From JAAFHI01 sp039793685 (lineage in GTDB: Bacteria > Acidobacteriota > Blastocatellia > Chloracidobacteriales > Chloracidobacteriaceae): DNA of 64,000 bases. Below are positions 46,088 through 55,211 of the stretch, piece by piece (the stretch's first letter is position 1; each line of letters begins with the position of its first letter). The stretch spans positions 1-64,000 of the forward strand of contig JBDRAL010000061.1 of assembly GCA_039793685.1 (NCBI GenBank), read 5' to 3'. The notes beneath the pieces were generated by a model that had not been told where the DNA came from, did no database searches, and saw nothing but the letters and a program-made list of their open reading frames with translations. Both the position numbers and the translations under genes were made by a program.

Positions 46088-46570
46088 GTGACCCGTTCAA
46101 CACACGACATCATCAAAAGCCTGATCGTCGGTTTTGCTGTAGTTGAACTATGTCTGACGTGGGGCGAGGCCGTGCGATGGGCGGCTTTTGCTGCTGAACT
46201 GGCTGCACAAGGGGATAGTCTGAACTATTCGTCACCACTGAAACAGCATGGTGCGTTGCTGGTTATTCTTCTGGTGGCGGCTGTGGTCGTGAGGCTCAAT
46301 CAAAAATGGTCGCCGGGGTGGGGTACATTCCTTTCTGTCTGGTTTCTTCTTTACTCGACACTGGATTTGAGAAATTTCTTCCTTTCGGTCAGGTACTACT
46401 CGGAGAATACGGATTTTGGTTTGGGAAACTTGATGCAGATGAGGTGGTTCTGGCTGGGAGAAGTCGGGATTCGGGTTTTTCCAAGGTTCATTTGTGGAGT
46501 TGTCCTCCTCGCGTATTCAATTCGCGGCTTGCGAGCGTTGAAATTGGAACGGTTGAGAACGGAGGCTTGA
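46088..46570 (+). CDS. Small membrane protein, tandem paralogue cluster, member 3
   Basis: 160 residues, probably starting at the GTG at 46088, 4 bp after the previous stop. Shared blocks: IIKSLIVGFAVVELCLTWGE at the N-terminus and GEVGIRVFPRFICGVVLLAY with SIRGLR at the C-terminus. Central part (VILLVAAVVVRLNQKWSPGW) matches the helix-plus-basic-loop seen in the other members. Function unknown. Confidence 0.75.
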   Translation: MTRSTHDIIKSLIVGFAVVELCLTWGEAVRWAAFAAELAAQGDSLNYSSPLKQHGALLVILLVAAVVVRLNQKWSPGWGTFLSVWFLLYSTLDLRNFFLSVRYYSENTDFGLGNLMQMRWFWLGEVGIRVFPRFICGVVLLAYSIRGLRALKLERLRTEA

Positions 46571-46576
46571 GCCGCA

Positions 46577-47050
46577 TTGCGTTCGAAAACCGAAATTGTG
46601 AAAAGCCTGATTGTCGGCTGGTCGCTGGTCGATCTGTGCTGGAACTGGGGATTCGCTTCGCGGCTGGCTGAAAGGTTGGCCATCGCTGGCGACCAAACTC
46701 AATTCCTGTTGCGGTATGCCGCCGAAAATCATCGCCTGCCGTGGTTTTTTCTACTTTTCATCACCGCGTTCCTGGTGAAATTTGATTGGGAGCGCCGGTC
46801 GCCGGTCATCCTGCTGCCCTCAACGTTTGCGCTCTTGTACGGACTCGGCGGTTTGAGATCGTTTTGGCAAATTCGCGCAATGCTGGTTGAAGACGGAGTA
46901 TCTTCAACCGCTTTTCAGCATTGGTTCTGGTTCGATACCTTCGGCGTGTGGGTTTTCCCCCGAATGGTGTGCGGTGTTGCCCTCTTTTCATTTGCCGTCA
47001 TCGGTTGCCGGCATTTCCTGAAAACCCGTTTCGGAAAAATTCCCGCCTGA
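46577..47050 (+). CDS. Small membrane protein, tandem paralogue cluster, member 4
   Basis: 157 residues from a likely TTG start at 46577, 6 bp after the previous stop. N-terminal EIVKSLIVGWSLVDLCWNWG matches member 3 almost word for word, and FGVWVFPRMVCGVALFSFAV is the C-terminal block. It is followed by ~80 bp and then the 7-bp repeat element before the ubiD-family gene. Function unknown. Confidence 0.72.
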   Translation: MRSKTEIVKSLIVGWSLVDLCWNWGFASRLAERLAIAGDQTQFLLRYAAENHRLPWFFLLFITAFLVKFDWERRSPVILLPSTFALLYGLGGLRSFWQIRAMLVEDGVSSTAFQHWFWFDTFGVWVFPRMVCGVALFSFAVIGCRHFLKTRFGKIPA

Positions 47051-47131
47051 ATCCGTCTCAATCCCGGAAACTCGGGTTCTGGAATCTCCCACCTTCCTTC
47101 ATCATCCCGGTTTCCCCCTCCGACATTTTTT

Positions 47132-47245
47132 ATTGAAGATTGAAGATTGCCGATTGAAGATTGCGAGTCGAAGATTTTCGATTTGCCCTTTCTCTTTTCT
47201 CCTGCTTTGTCTTCAATCGAAAATCTTCAATCTTCAATCTGCAAT
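47132..47245 (+). repeat. Inverted 7-bp arrays (ATTGAAG / CTTCAAT) before the ubiD-family gene
   Basis: Left (47132-47180): ATTGAAG x2, ATTGCCG, ATTGAAG, ATTGCGA, GTCGAAG, ATTTTCG. Right (47211-47245): CTTCAAT, CGAAAAT, CTTCAAT x2, CTGCAAT. The arms are complementary around a 30-bp pyrimidine-rich spacer. The element ends 13 bp before the ATG at 47259 and can be read in frame with it. Confidence 0.92.
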
Positions 47246-47258
47246 TAAAAGGTTTGAA

Positions 47259-48704
<1,446 letters not shown>

Positions 48705-48721
48705 ACAACAAGGGGAAACGG

Positions 48722-48745
48722 CAGCCCGACCGTGAGGGAGGGCTG
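48722..48745. repeat. Palindromic repeat CAGCCC...GGGCTG after the ubiD-family gene
   Basis: CAGCCC (48722-48727) pairs with GGGCTG (48740-48745). The middle (GACCGTGAGGGAG) is the reverse complement of the motif at 2027-2044. A REP-like dispersed element. Confidence 0.6.
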
Positions 48746-48792
48746 TCTCCCGCCATCCTTCAATTTTCAGGGACCGAACCGCCGTTCCGTAC

Positions 48793-48866
48793 TTTTCGGT
48801 TGAAAACTCCGCGATTCCGGGCAAACTCTCCGGCACCGACCCACTCCGTTCAGAAAAGAGTACGCG
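48793..48866 (+). promoter_or_regulatory. Duplicated leader of the cystatin-like genes, copy 1 (copy 2 at 49284-49358)
   Basis: TTTTCGGTTGAAAAC (48793-48807) recurs at 49284-49298. The distances to the two ATGs are 74 and 75 bp, and both leaders end in GAAAAGAGT(A/T)..CGATG. The region was duplicated together with the gene and probably contains the promoter or a conserved 5' UTR element. Confidence 0.5.
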
Positions 48867-49244
48867 ATGAAAAACTTTGTACGGGTTTTCACCGTGGCGG
48901 TCGTGTTCTGCCTCGGTCTGACAACACTTGTTCCGGCAAACGCGGCGGCTTCCTCCGCGCAGGGCCGTGTCCTCGGCGGTTACAAGGACTGCCCGACCGA
49001 TGATGAAGAAGTTCTGGCGGCGGCCAACGCCGCGGTAACCCAGCAATCGGCCCAGACGGATCAGACCATTACGCTGGTTTCCGTCGACAAGGCCCGGCGG
49101 CAGGTCGTGGCGGGGACAAATTACGATTTGTGTCTGACGGTTGAAATCGAGGGGGAAAACACCTCGGTTTCCGTTCAGGTCTTCACCAGTCTTCAACAGG
49201 AGCGGACGTTAAAAGGCTGGACTGTGAAGAATTGCCACGACTGA
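48867..49244 (+). CDS. Exported cystatin-like protein, copy 1
   Basis: 125 residues. Signal peptide FVRVFTVAVVFCLGLTTLVPANA, mature chain ~100 residues. The block ARRQVVAGTNYDLCLTVE carries the cystatin inhibitory-loop motif QVVAG (Q79-G83) followed by the typical N-Y-x-L-x-L strand as in plant cystatins. A Trp (KGWTVKNC) lies where the second hairpin loop would be, and the helix-like EEVLAAANAAVTQQ comes before. Three cysteines (42, 89, 123) remain in the mature chain. It may inhibit papain-like proteases or only share the fold; the activity is inference. Tandem with the next gene. Confidence 0.72.
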   Translation: MKNFVRVFTVAVVFCLGLTTLVPANAAASSAQGRVLGGYKDCPTDDEEVLAAANAAVTQQSAQTDQTITLVSVDKARRQVVAGTNYDLCLTVEIEGENTSVSVQVFTSLQQERTLKGWTVKNCHD

Positions 49245-49358
49245 TCTCTTGCTTCTACGAAAAATTGCTTCATTTTCCTGTATTTTTCGGTTGAAAACCC
49301 GGTGATTCTGAGGAAAATCTCATCAGCCTTCCCATTTTCAATGAGAAAAGAGTTTTCG

Positions 49359-49739
49359 ATGAATCGCTTTTTACGCGCGCTTTCCGTGGCTTTCGCGCTC
49401 TGTCTCGGTTTGACCCTGACCGTTCCCGCCCACGCGACCGGTTTTTGCCTTCAGGATGAAGACGAAGCGGGTGGTTTTGCCCCCGCCAGAGTGAATGATC
49501 CCGAAGTGGTGGCCTCCGCCAAAGCCGCCGTCAGCCAGCAGGCTTCAAAATCCGGAAGTTCCATCAGCCTTGTGTCCATCGACAAGGCAAAGCAGCAGGT
49601 CGTGGCCGGAATGAACTATGAAATGTGCCTCACGGTGAAAATCGACGGTGAAACCACGAATGTGACGGCGGTCGTTTACGTCAATCTTCAAAAGAGCCGC
49701 TCGCTGCGGAACTGGGTCGTCCAGGACTGCGGCGATTGA
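49359..49739 (+). CDS. Exported cystatin-like protein, copy 2
   Basis: 126 residues from the ATG at 49359. Signal peptide ALSVAFALCLGLTLTVPAHA. It is paralogous to copy 1 along the full length: PEVVASAKAAVSQQ, LVSIDKAKQQVVAGMNYEMC (QVVAG at Q80-G84), and RSLRNWVVQDC. The three mature cysteines (30, 90 and one near the end) are conserved. It has its own copy of the leader and a strong terminator behind it. Confidence 0.72.
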   Translation: MNRFLRALSVAFALCLGLTLTVPAHATGFCLQDEDEAGGFAPARVNDPEVVASAKAAVSQQASKSGSSISLVSIDKAKQQVVAGMNYEMCLTVKIDGETTNVTAVVYVNLQKSRSLRNWVVQDCGD

Positions 49740-49770
49740 TTCAGCGCCAGCCGGTCTTCAAAAACCTGAA

Positions 49771-49806
49771 ACCCGCCGTTTTCGGATTCCGACGGCGGGT
49801 TTTTTG
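49771..49806 (+). terminator. Intrinsic terminator after the cystatin-like pair
   Basis: ACCCGCCGT (49771-49779) pairs with ACGGCGGGT (49792-49800), followed by six T. Confidence 0.9.
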
Positions 49807-49906
49807 CATTTGCGGAACACATCCGAACGGGTTCGACGGTTCGTAAGCCGGAAAAAACATCAACCGCCCCCGGCGGACCGATTTTTCAATGTGGAGGCCC
49901 AAACCG

Positions 49907-50494
49907 ATGCCGACTTCAAACGAGTACCATTTCGTGACCCACTGGCGGGTGGAGGCGGCGCCCGAGGAAGTCGCCGACATTCTGGGCGATGTTCCGTCGC
50001 TGCCCGTTTGGTGGCCGTCAGTCTATCTTGAAGTGACCCAGACGAACCCCGGCGATGAAAACGGGGTCGGAAAATCCGCGAGCCTCTACACTAAGGGCTG
50101 GTTGCCGTACTCGTTGCGCTGGTCTTTCCGCGTCACCGAGGCGAATTACCCCCACGGTTTCATCCTCGAAGCCTTCGGCGATCTGACCGGACGCGGCGAG
50201 TGGAAACTCACGCGGGACGGGCGGTTCGTGAACATCGAGTACGACTGGCGCATCCGGGCCGACAAGCCGCTGCTTGAAAAGTTGAGTTTCATCTTCAAGC
50301 CGATTTTCTCGATGAACCACCGCTGGGCGATGGCGCGCGGCGAGGAAAGCCTGAAACTCGAACTTCAACGCCGTCGGGCGATTCTCCCCGGCGAAAAGGC
50401 CGCGATTCCCGAACCTCCGGGGCCGACGTTTCCGCACAACCTCAAATATCCGCGAAAAGGAAATGGACAATGGACAGTGGACAATGGACAGTGA
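49907..50494 (+). CDS. SRPBCC (START/polyketide-cyclase-like) domain protein
   Basis: 195 residues from the ATG at 49907 (GGAGG 9 nt upstream). The helix-grip fold starts at YHFVTHWRVEAAPEEVADIL and runs through WPSVYLEV, LRWSFRVTEANYPHGFILE, GRGEWKL and EYDWRIRAD. It should bind a hydrophobic ligand; no catalytic residues can be named. The last ~11 residues (GNGQWTVDNGQ) and the stop codon come from a 7-bp repeat array, so the natural end was lost or extended. Confidence 0.82.
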   Translation: MPTSNEYHFVTHWRVEAAPEEVADILGDVPSLPVWWPSVYLEVTQTNPGDENGVGKSASLYTKGWLPYSLRWSFRVTEANYPHGFILEAFGDLTGRGEWKLTRDGRFVNIEYDWRIRADKPLLEKLSFIFKPIFSMNHRWAMARGEESLKLELQRRRAILPGEKAAIPEPPGPTFPHNLKYPRKGNGQWTVDNGQ

Positions 50495-50542
50495 GATTGG
50501 GTTTTCGTTGTCAATTGTCCACTGTCCATTGTCCATTGTTCA
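50464..50542. repeat. Inverted 7-bp arrays (TGGACAA/TGGACAG and TTGTCCA/CTGTCCA)
   Basis: Left (50464-50491): TGGACAA, TGGACAG, TGGACAA, TGGACAG. Right (50508-50542): TTGTCAA, TTGTCCA, CTGTCCA, TTGTCCA, TTGTTCA. The arms are complementary around a 16-bp spacer. The left arm encodes the C-terminus of the SRPBCC protein. Confidence 0.92.
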
Positions 50543-50597
50543 CCGAGCGGGGCGGGTCGCGTTGAGCGGGCGGCGTGGTTTCGGGCATAGTCGCGGC

Positions 50598-52217
50598 ATG
50601 GTTTTACCCCTCCCGCGTCAAAAACGGTGGAAACTGATCGCCGCCTACGCCCTTTTACTGGTTGCCTCGCACGTTTTCCGCATCGTCAAACCGGCTTCAA
50701 TCCCGATGCTGCCCGATTCCCGGCGTATCGACGTCGTCGATCCCGCGACGAAGCAGCCAGTTTCAATTGCCTTTCGGGAATTCGGCGACTCGCCCGACCA
50801 ATCTCGCCCGACCGTCATCCTGATTCACGGCAGCCCGGGACGCCGCACCAACTTCGCGAAAGTCGCTCCGAAATTGGCCGAAAAGTACCGCGTCATCGTT
50901 CCCGACCTGCCCGGATTCGGCGATTCGACGCGCGATGTGCCGGATTACTCGGTCCGGGCGCACGCGGCCTCGGTGCTGCTGCTGATGGACAAGATGAATA
51001 TCCGGCGCGCACACCTTGTCGGCTACAGCATGGGCGGCGGCGTGGTGTTGAACTGCGCCGACCTCGCGCCCGACCGCGTGGCGTCGATCACGATGTTGTC
51101 GGCCATCGGCGCGCAGGAAATGGAACTGTTCGGCGATTACACCTTCAATCATCTGATTCACGGCGTTCAGATGACGGGATTCTGGGCGTTGCGGAATTTC
51201 GTGCCGCATTTCGGCGTCCTCGACGGCGACGGCAACCCGATGTACTACGCGCGGAACTTCTTTGACACCGACCAGCGACCGTTGCGGGGAATGCTCGAAC
51301 GCTACGCCGGGCCGATGTTCATCTTTCACGGAACGCGCGATTTTCTCGTCCCGGTCGAAGCCGCCCGCGAACATGCCCGGCTCGTCCCGCAAAGCGAGGT
51401 CAAAATTCTTGATGATGAAGACCACTTCACGGTTTTTACTCATCCGGACCTTGTTACAAGCGAACTCGACCGGTTCGTTTCCGCCGTCGAGGCCGGAAAG
51501 GTCGCCGTCCGCGCAACCGCGAATGCCGAGCGCGTCGCCGCCGCGCAAAAACCGTTCGACACTGCCAATCTGCCCAAACCGATGGGGCTGACCGCCATCA
51601 TCTTCTTCTGTCTGATTGCGCTGGGGACATTTTTCAGCGAGGACGTGACCTGCATCACCGTCGGTACGCTCGCCGCGCAGGGGCGCGTCGGGTTTCTGTT
51701 TGTCGTCCTGGCCTGCATCACGGGAATTGTCATCAGCGACGTGCTGATTTTTCTGACCGGGCGTTTCGTCGGACGCGCCGCCGTCAACCGCGCGCCGTTC
51801 AAATGGCTCATCAAGCCGGACGCGCTCGAAAAAGGTTCGCGCTGGTTTGGCCGCCGGGGAATGATCGTGGTGATTTTCAGCCGCTGCATTCCGGGAATGC
51901 GCGTGCCGACCTACTTCACGGCGGGAATCCTGAAAACGAGTTTCGTGAAGTTCACGCTGTACCTCGTGACCGGTTCGCTGATGTGGACGCCGTTCCTGAT
52001 TTTCTGCTCGGGGAAATTCGGCGCGGCGATCATTCAATCGGCCGTGATGAAGGGAAATGCCCTGTTCCCGAAGCTGGTGGTCGCGGGCGTGGTCGGATTT
52101 GTCGTCGTCCGGCTCGGGATGGCGCTTTCGACCGCCAACGGACGCCACCACCTCCGCGCACGGTTGAAACGGTGGAAGAAGCGGTTCATTCGAAGCGGGG
52201 ATTCGACCGCTGCCTGA
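50598..52217 (+). CDS. Alpha/beta hydrolase fused to a DedA (VTT) membrane domain
   Basis: 539 residues from the ATG at 50598; the frame extends upstream through the repeats but is not needed. After an N-terminal helix (LIAAYALLLVASHVF), residues ~60-300 form an alpha/beta hydrolase with LIHGSPGRRTNF, nucleophile in GYSMGGG, acid in HGTRDFLVP and His in DDEDHFTVF. Residues ~335-520 form a DedA-family domain with GTFFSEDVTCITVGTLAAQG, the signature VIFSRCIPGMRVPTYFTAG and several helices. DedA proteins move phospholipid or carrier lipids across the membrane, so the fused hydrolase may act on a lipid (inference). One frame covers both without a break. Confidence 0.9.
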   Translation: MVLPLPRQKRWKLIAAYALLLVASHVFRIVKPASIPMLPDSRRIDVVDPATKQPVSIAFREFGDSPDQSRPTVILIHGSPGRRTNFAKVAPKLAEKYRVIVPDLPGFGDSTRDVPDYSVRAHAASVLLLMDKMNIRRAHLVGYSMGGGVVLNCADLAPDRVASITMLSAIGAQEMELFGDYTFNHLIHGVQMTGFWALRNFVPHFGVLDGDGNPMYYARNFFDTDQRPLRGMLERYAGPMFIFHGTRDFLVPVEAAREHARLVPQSEVKILDDEDHFTVFTHPDLVTSELDRFVSAVEAGKVAVRATANAERVAAAQKPFDTANLPKPMGLTAIIFFCLIALGTFFSEDVTCITVGTLAAQGRVGFLFVVLACITGIVISDVLIFLTGRFVGRAAVNRAPFKWLIKPDALEKGSRWFGRRGMIVVIFSRCIPGMRVPTYFTAGILKTSFVKFTLYLVTGSLMWTPFLIFCSGKFGAAIIQSAVMKGNALFPKLVVAGVVGFVVVRLGMALSTANGRHHLRARLKRWKKRFIRSGDSTAA

Positions 52218-52330
52218 AATCGTCTGAGCGGGCGGTCCGGGAAACCACATATCTAATAGGATCGCGCGCGTACGACGCGGGAATCCGAAAAGTTTCGTGA
52301 TTCGGAGGGTGTTTCGCGGGGGCGTAGTTG

Positions 52331-52470
52331 CGCTCGAAAACCCCGGATTCCCGTTCGAAAACCTGGGATTCCCGTTCGAAAACCCGGATTCGCGCTCGAA
52401 GACCTGGGATTTCGCTCGAAGACTCGCTCCATCCCAGGCTAACGATATTTCGCCCGCCTCCGCGGGCTGG
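52331..52470. repeat. 20/21-bp tandem repeats followed by 57-bp dispersed repeat copy 2
   Basis: CG(C/T)TCGAA(A/G)ACC..GGATT units at 52331, 52352, 52373 and 52393 (21, 21, 20, 20 bp). The last runs into the dispersed repeat 52413-52470, which matches 20522-20578 and contains AGGCTAACGATAT and the GCCCGC-CTCC-GCGGGC hairpin. No gene is visible from 52218 to 52502. Confidence 0.85.
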
Positions 52471-52502
52471 AAATCCGAATTTTCAATCGACTTTGGACTT
52501 CT

Positions 52503-53414
52503 TCAAAAAACGACGATGTGTTGCGCGCCGCCGGGCGGGCATTCGGAGACGTCTTTCGAGTAGGTTTTCACCGACGGGCGCAGGTCGGCGAGGCAGTCGG
52601 CGAGGTCACCGGGCGTCAGCGGATGACGGCCGGAAATTGAGACCGCCCACTGGTTGAAGTGCCGGGCGCGGCGGAAAAAGGCTTTGACGGTCGCCTTGTA
52701 TTCCGTTTTTGAAAGAAAACGTCCGCCGAACGTCCCGTGCTGGCGTTTGGCGAGGTCGGCCCAGACGTCGGGTTCGCCGCTCGTCCAGATTTCGCGCCAG
52801 GCATCGGGGCGATTCGCATCGAGTGGGGCGAAATCCGGCAGCGCGGCGTAGAGCAGGTCGGCCTGCGCCTGGACGATGAACTGCCGCGCGTCGAAACAGG
52901 CGGCCGTGTTGGACCGGTGATTGTCCACGGCGAGGTTGAACCGGGTGGAAAGTTCCACGGCGGCGTCTTCAAGTGACGGGCGCAGCGGTTTCGATTCTTC
53001 ATCGAACGACAGCCAGTAATCGCCGAGCCGCAGGCCGAGCGTCATCGCGAGCGCCTGGACCATCCGATCTTCATTTTCAAGGACGGCGCGGCGAAATCCT
53101 TCAAACCAGCGGGCTTCGGTCGGGGTGAACCACCGGAGCAGCCCGCCGTTGTACGGCGCGGTTTCATCTTCGGCGTCGTCGCGGGCGGCGCAGAGCATGG
53201 CGTCGATCTGGGTCGCGCCGAGAATGAAGCCGTTGTTTTCGACGAGCGCGATGGCCTGGCAGGTTTCGGCCTGCCGAAAATCGTTGGTGTGGACCTGCCG
53301 ACCGAGCATTTTCAGCCGCCAGCCGAGTTTTCCGTCGCCGCCGAAGGGCAGGGCGATGGTTTTGAAGTCGAGTTCGCGCAGGACCGCGATTTCGAATGCC
53401 GTCAATCCGGCCAT
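52503..53414 (-). CDS. Protein of unknown function, weakly adenine-methylase-like
   Basis: 303 residues; GGAGG lies 8 nt before the ATG at 53414. The N-terminal block ALPFGGDGKLGWRLKMLGRQ followed by VHTNDF resembles motif I and the ND motif of class D12 (Dam-type) DNA adenine methylases. The catalytic DPPY motif is not found; LPDFAPLD is the nearest string. The C-terminal part FNQWAVSISGRHPLTPGDL could be the last strand of that fold. I call it a possible inactive or divergent methylase only. Its start overlaps the end of the HD-GYP gene by 13 bp, so the two are translated together. Confidence 0.6.
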   Translation of the reverse strand: MAGLTAFEIAVLRELDFKTIALPFGGDGKLGWRLKMLGRQVHTNDFRQAETCQAIALVENNGFILGATQIDAMLCAARDDAEDETAPYNGGLLRWFTPTEARWFEGFRRAVLENEDRMVQALAMTLGLRLGDYWLSFDEESKPLRPSLEDAAVELSTRFNLAVDNHRSNTAACFDARQFIVQAQADLLYAALPDFAPLDANRPDAWREIWTSGEPDVWADLAKRQHGTFGGRFLSKTEYKATVKAFFRRARHFNQWAVSISGRHPLTPGDLADCLADLRPSVKTYSKDVSECPPGGAQHIVVF

Positions 53415-54631
53415 TGCGAAGGGCCTCCGTGGGGGTGAATGTCGTCGGGTCTAACCGGTTCCGGGGCGATTTCCGGGACGATCTCGGGGGCGGGGGCCGG
53501 TTCGGCGGGCGTGAGCGGGCCTAAAAACTCCGCCGTTGGCGGTTCCTGAACGGGCAGGGCGGTCGGAGCCAGTTCCTGAACCGTGTCGAACACCGTCCCG
53601 ACCGGCGGGTGAATGTCGCGGGCATCGGGGAATTGCGGCTCGGCGAACACGACCGGCGCGACGGGTTTTTCGGCCGCTTCGATGCGCTGGGCGATTTCGG
53701 CGGCAAGGGGGGAGGGAACGACGACGGGGTCGGCTTCCGTCGGTTCCGCCGCGTGCGCGGCTGATTCCGTGACTTCGAAAGTTTCGACCGGTTCGGGGTG
53801 AACCACGACTTCCGGCGCCTGAACTTCGGTGACGGGTTCCGCCGGCGTTTCGACTGGCGTTTCAACCGCGACCGGTTCGGCCTCGGCGGATGGTTCAATT
53901 TCCGTGGGAAGTTCAGCAACCGGTTCATCCGCAACGGGTTCCGCGAAAACGACCACTTCCGCCGCAGACTCCGGGGGAGGCGGTTCGACGGCGATCGGCG
54001 GCGGCTCGGTTTCGGCGCGGAGCATTTCGCGTACGTCGGGGTGGGCCAGCAAACGGGCGGTCACTTGCGGATCAAGTTCGAATCCGGCGAGTTTTTTCAG
54101 CATTTCGGCGGCTTCCACGGCGGAATGGGCCGCGCGGAAGGGCCGGTCGGCGGTCAGCGCGCACCAGACGTCGGCGACGCGCAGGATGCGGGCCGCGAGC
54201 GGAATCGCCTCGCCGCGCAGGCCGTCCGGGTAGCCGAATCCGTCCCAGTTTTCGTGATGCCAGCGGATGAGCAGCGAAACGGCGGTTGAATAGCCATTTT
54301 GAACGGCGAACTGTTCGCCGACGACCGGATGCCGCCAGAGTTCCTGCCGTTCGAGGAAGGTGAGCGGGCGTTCCAGCTTTAAAAAATGAAGGTTGAGCTG
54401 GCGTTCGCCGATGTCGTGCAGCAGCGCGGCCTGCCGGATTTCGAGCCGGGCGGATTCATCGAAGCCGAACGCGGCGGCGAGTTCGACCGCGACTTCGGCG
54501 ATGCGGGCCGCGTGCGGACGGCGGTACTGCTCGAATGCGTCGGTGAGCGCGGCCTCGGTTTCCGGACCACGTTGCGGGCCGGGCGCGGCGTCGTCAGGGC
54601 GGTCGGAATCGGATTTGAAGAACTTCAGCAT
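53402..54631 (-). CDS. HD-GYP-type protein with long acidic Pro/Glu/Val-rich tail
   Basis: 409 residues. The N-terminal ~205 residues form an HD-GYP domain: RRPHAARIAEVAVELA, AALLHDIGERQLNLHFLKLE, WRHPVVGEQFA, IRWHHENWDGFGYPDGLRGE and RVADVWCALTADRPF. The usual HDxGK reads HDIGE, so one conserved residue is changed. After ~210 the chain is low-complexity, rich in Pro, Glu, Val and Ala (~195 residues), and must be disordered. Cytoplasmic; cyclic di-GMP hydrolysis or binding is possible. The overlapping downstream gene is of unknown function. Confidence 0.85.
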   Translation of the reverse strand: MLKFFKSDSDRPDDAAPGPQRGPETEAALTDAFEQYRRPHAARIAEVAVELAAAFGFDESARLEIRQAALLHDIGERQLNLHFLKLERPLTFLERQELWRHPVVGEQFAVQNGYSTAVSLLIRWHHENWDGFGYPDGLRGEAIPLAARILRVADVWCALTADRPFRAAHSAVEAAEMLKKLAGFELDPQVTARLLAHPDVREMLRAETEPPPIAVEPPPPESAAEVVVFAEPVADEPVAELPTEIEPSAEAEPVAVETPVETPAEPVTEVQAPEVVVHPEPVETFEVTESAAHAAEPTEADPVVVPSPLAAEIAQRIEAAEKPVAPVVFAEPQFPDARDIHPPVGTVFDTVQELAPTALPVQEPPTAEFLGPLTPAEPAPAPEIVPEIAPEPVRPDDIHPHGGPSQWPD

Positions 54632-54725
54632 CGGTGTGGAATGGTTTCCGGCGACAGGTTTTACCCGGCGGCTGTTTCCCTGAAATGGAAAAACCCCGGA
54701 GTTTGCCGCTTGTAGCCGAGCCGGC

Positions 54726-55211
54726 TCAGTTTTGAAAGTGTTTCTTGAGAATGACGATCTGGCCGATGTGGTAGACGTTGTGCTGAATGACCCCGAACAC
54801 CGTCTCCGCGACCGTCACGCCGCCGCCGGTTTCGCGGACCCGCGCGTCGCCGAGGCGTTCATCGAGCCGGTCGGGCGACAACGCGGCGACGTATTCGACG
54901 AGGTTTCGGTGCCGTTGGACGACTTTTTTTTGCGCTTCAGCCCAGTTTGCTTCGCTCACTTCGCCGATGTCGGGCCAGTCGCCCTCGGTAGGCATCTCGA
55001 CGTATCCGGATGTCAGCCGGTCGAGCGCCGCGCCTTCCCAGGCGCTCAGATGCAGCAGAAATTCCCAGATGCCGTGTGTTTGACCCGCCGGGAGCGCCGC
55101 CGCTTGCGCGGCTGAAATCCCTTCGAGTGCGTTTTCGAGCGTCGGCCCGTGCCAGGCGTCGCCGGAGAAGGTGAGTTCGAGTTGTTTTGCGAGACGCGCG
55201 ATTTCGTTCAT
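54726..55211 (-). CDS. DinB/YfiT-like putative metal-dependent protein
   Basis: 161 residues from the ATG at 55211, which overlaps the previous stop as ATGA; a TTG at 55226 is less likely. A four-helix DinB fold with the three expected His ligands, one in HGIWEFLLHLSAWE and two in the HNVYHIGQIVILKK block near the C-terminus. The family contains thiol-dependent transferases, but the substrate here is unknown. Coupled to the exported protein upstream. Confidence 0.85.
   Translation of the reverse strand: MNEIARLAKQLELTFSGDAWHGPTLENALEGISAAQAAALPAGQTHGIWEFLLHLSAWEGAALDRLTSGYVEMPTEGDWPDIGEVSEANWAEAQKKVVQRHRNLVEYVAALSPDRLDERLGDARVRETGGGVTVAETVFGVIQHNVYHIGQIVILKKHFQN

Noticed and set aside
47133..47258. 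Upstream extension of the ubiD-family protein through the 7-bp repeat (TTG at 47133)
   Set aside because: The extra 42 residues are encoded by the repeat element, and the ATG at 47259 has a ribosome-binding site and the normal family N-terminus.
50763..52250. 495-codon open frame on the minus strand
   Set aside because: Antisense shadow of the hydrolase-DedA fusion; no recognisable content.
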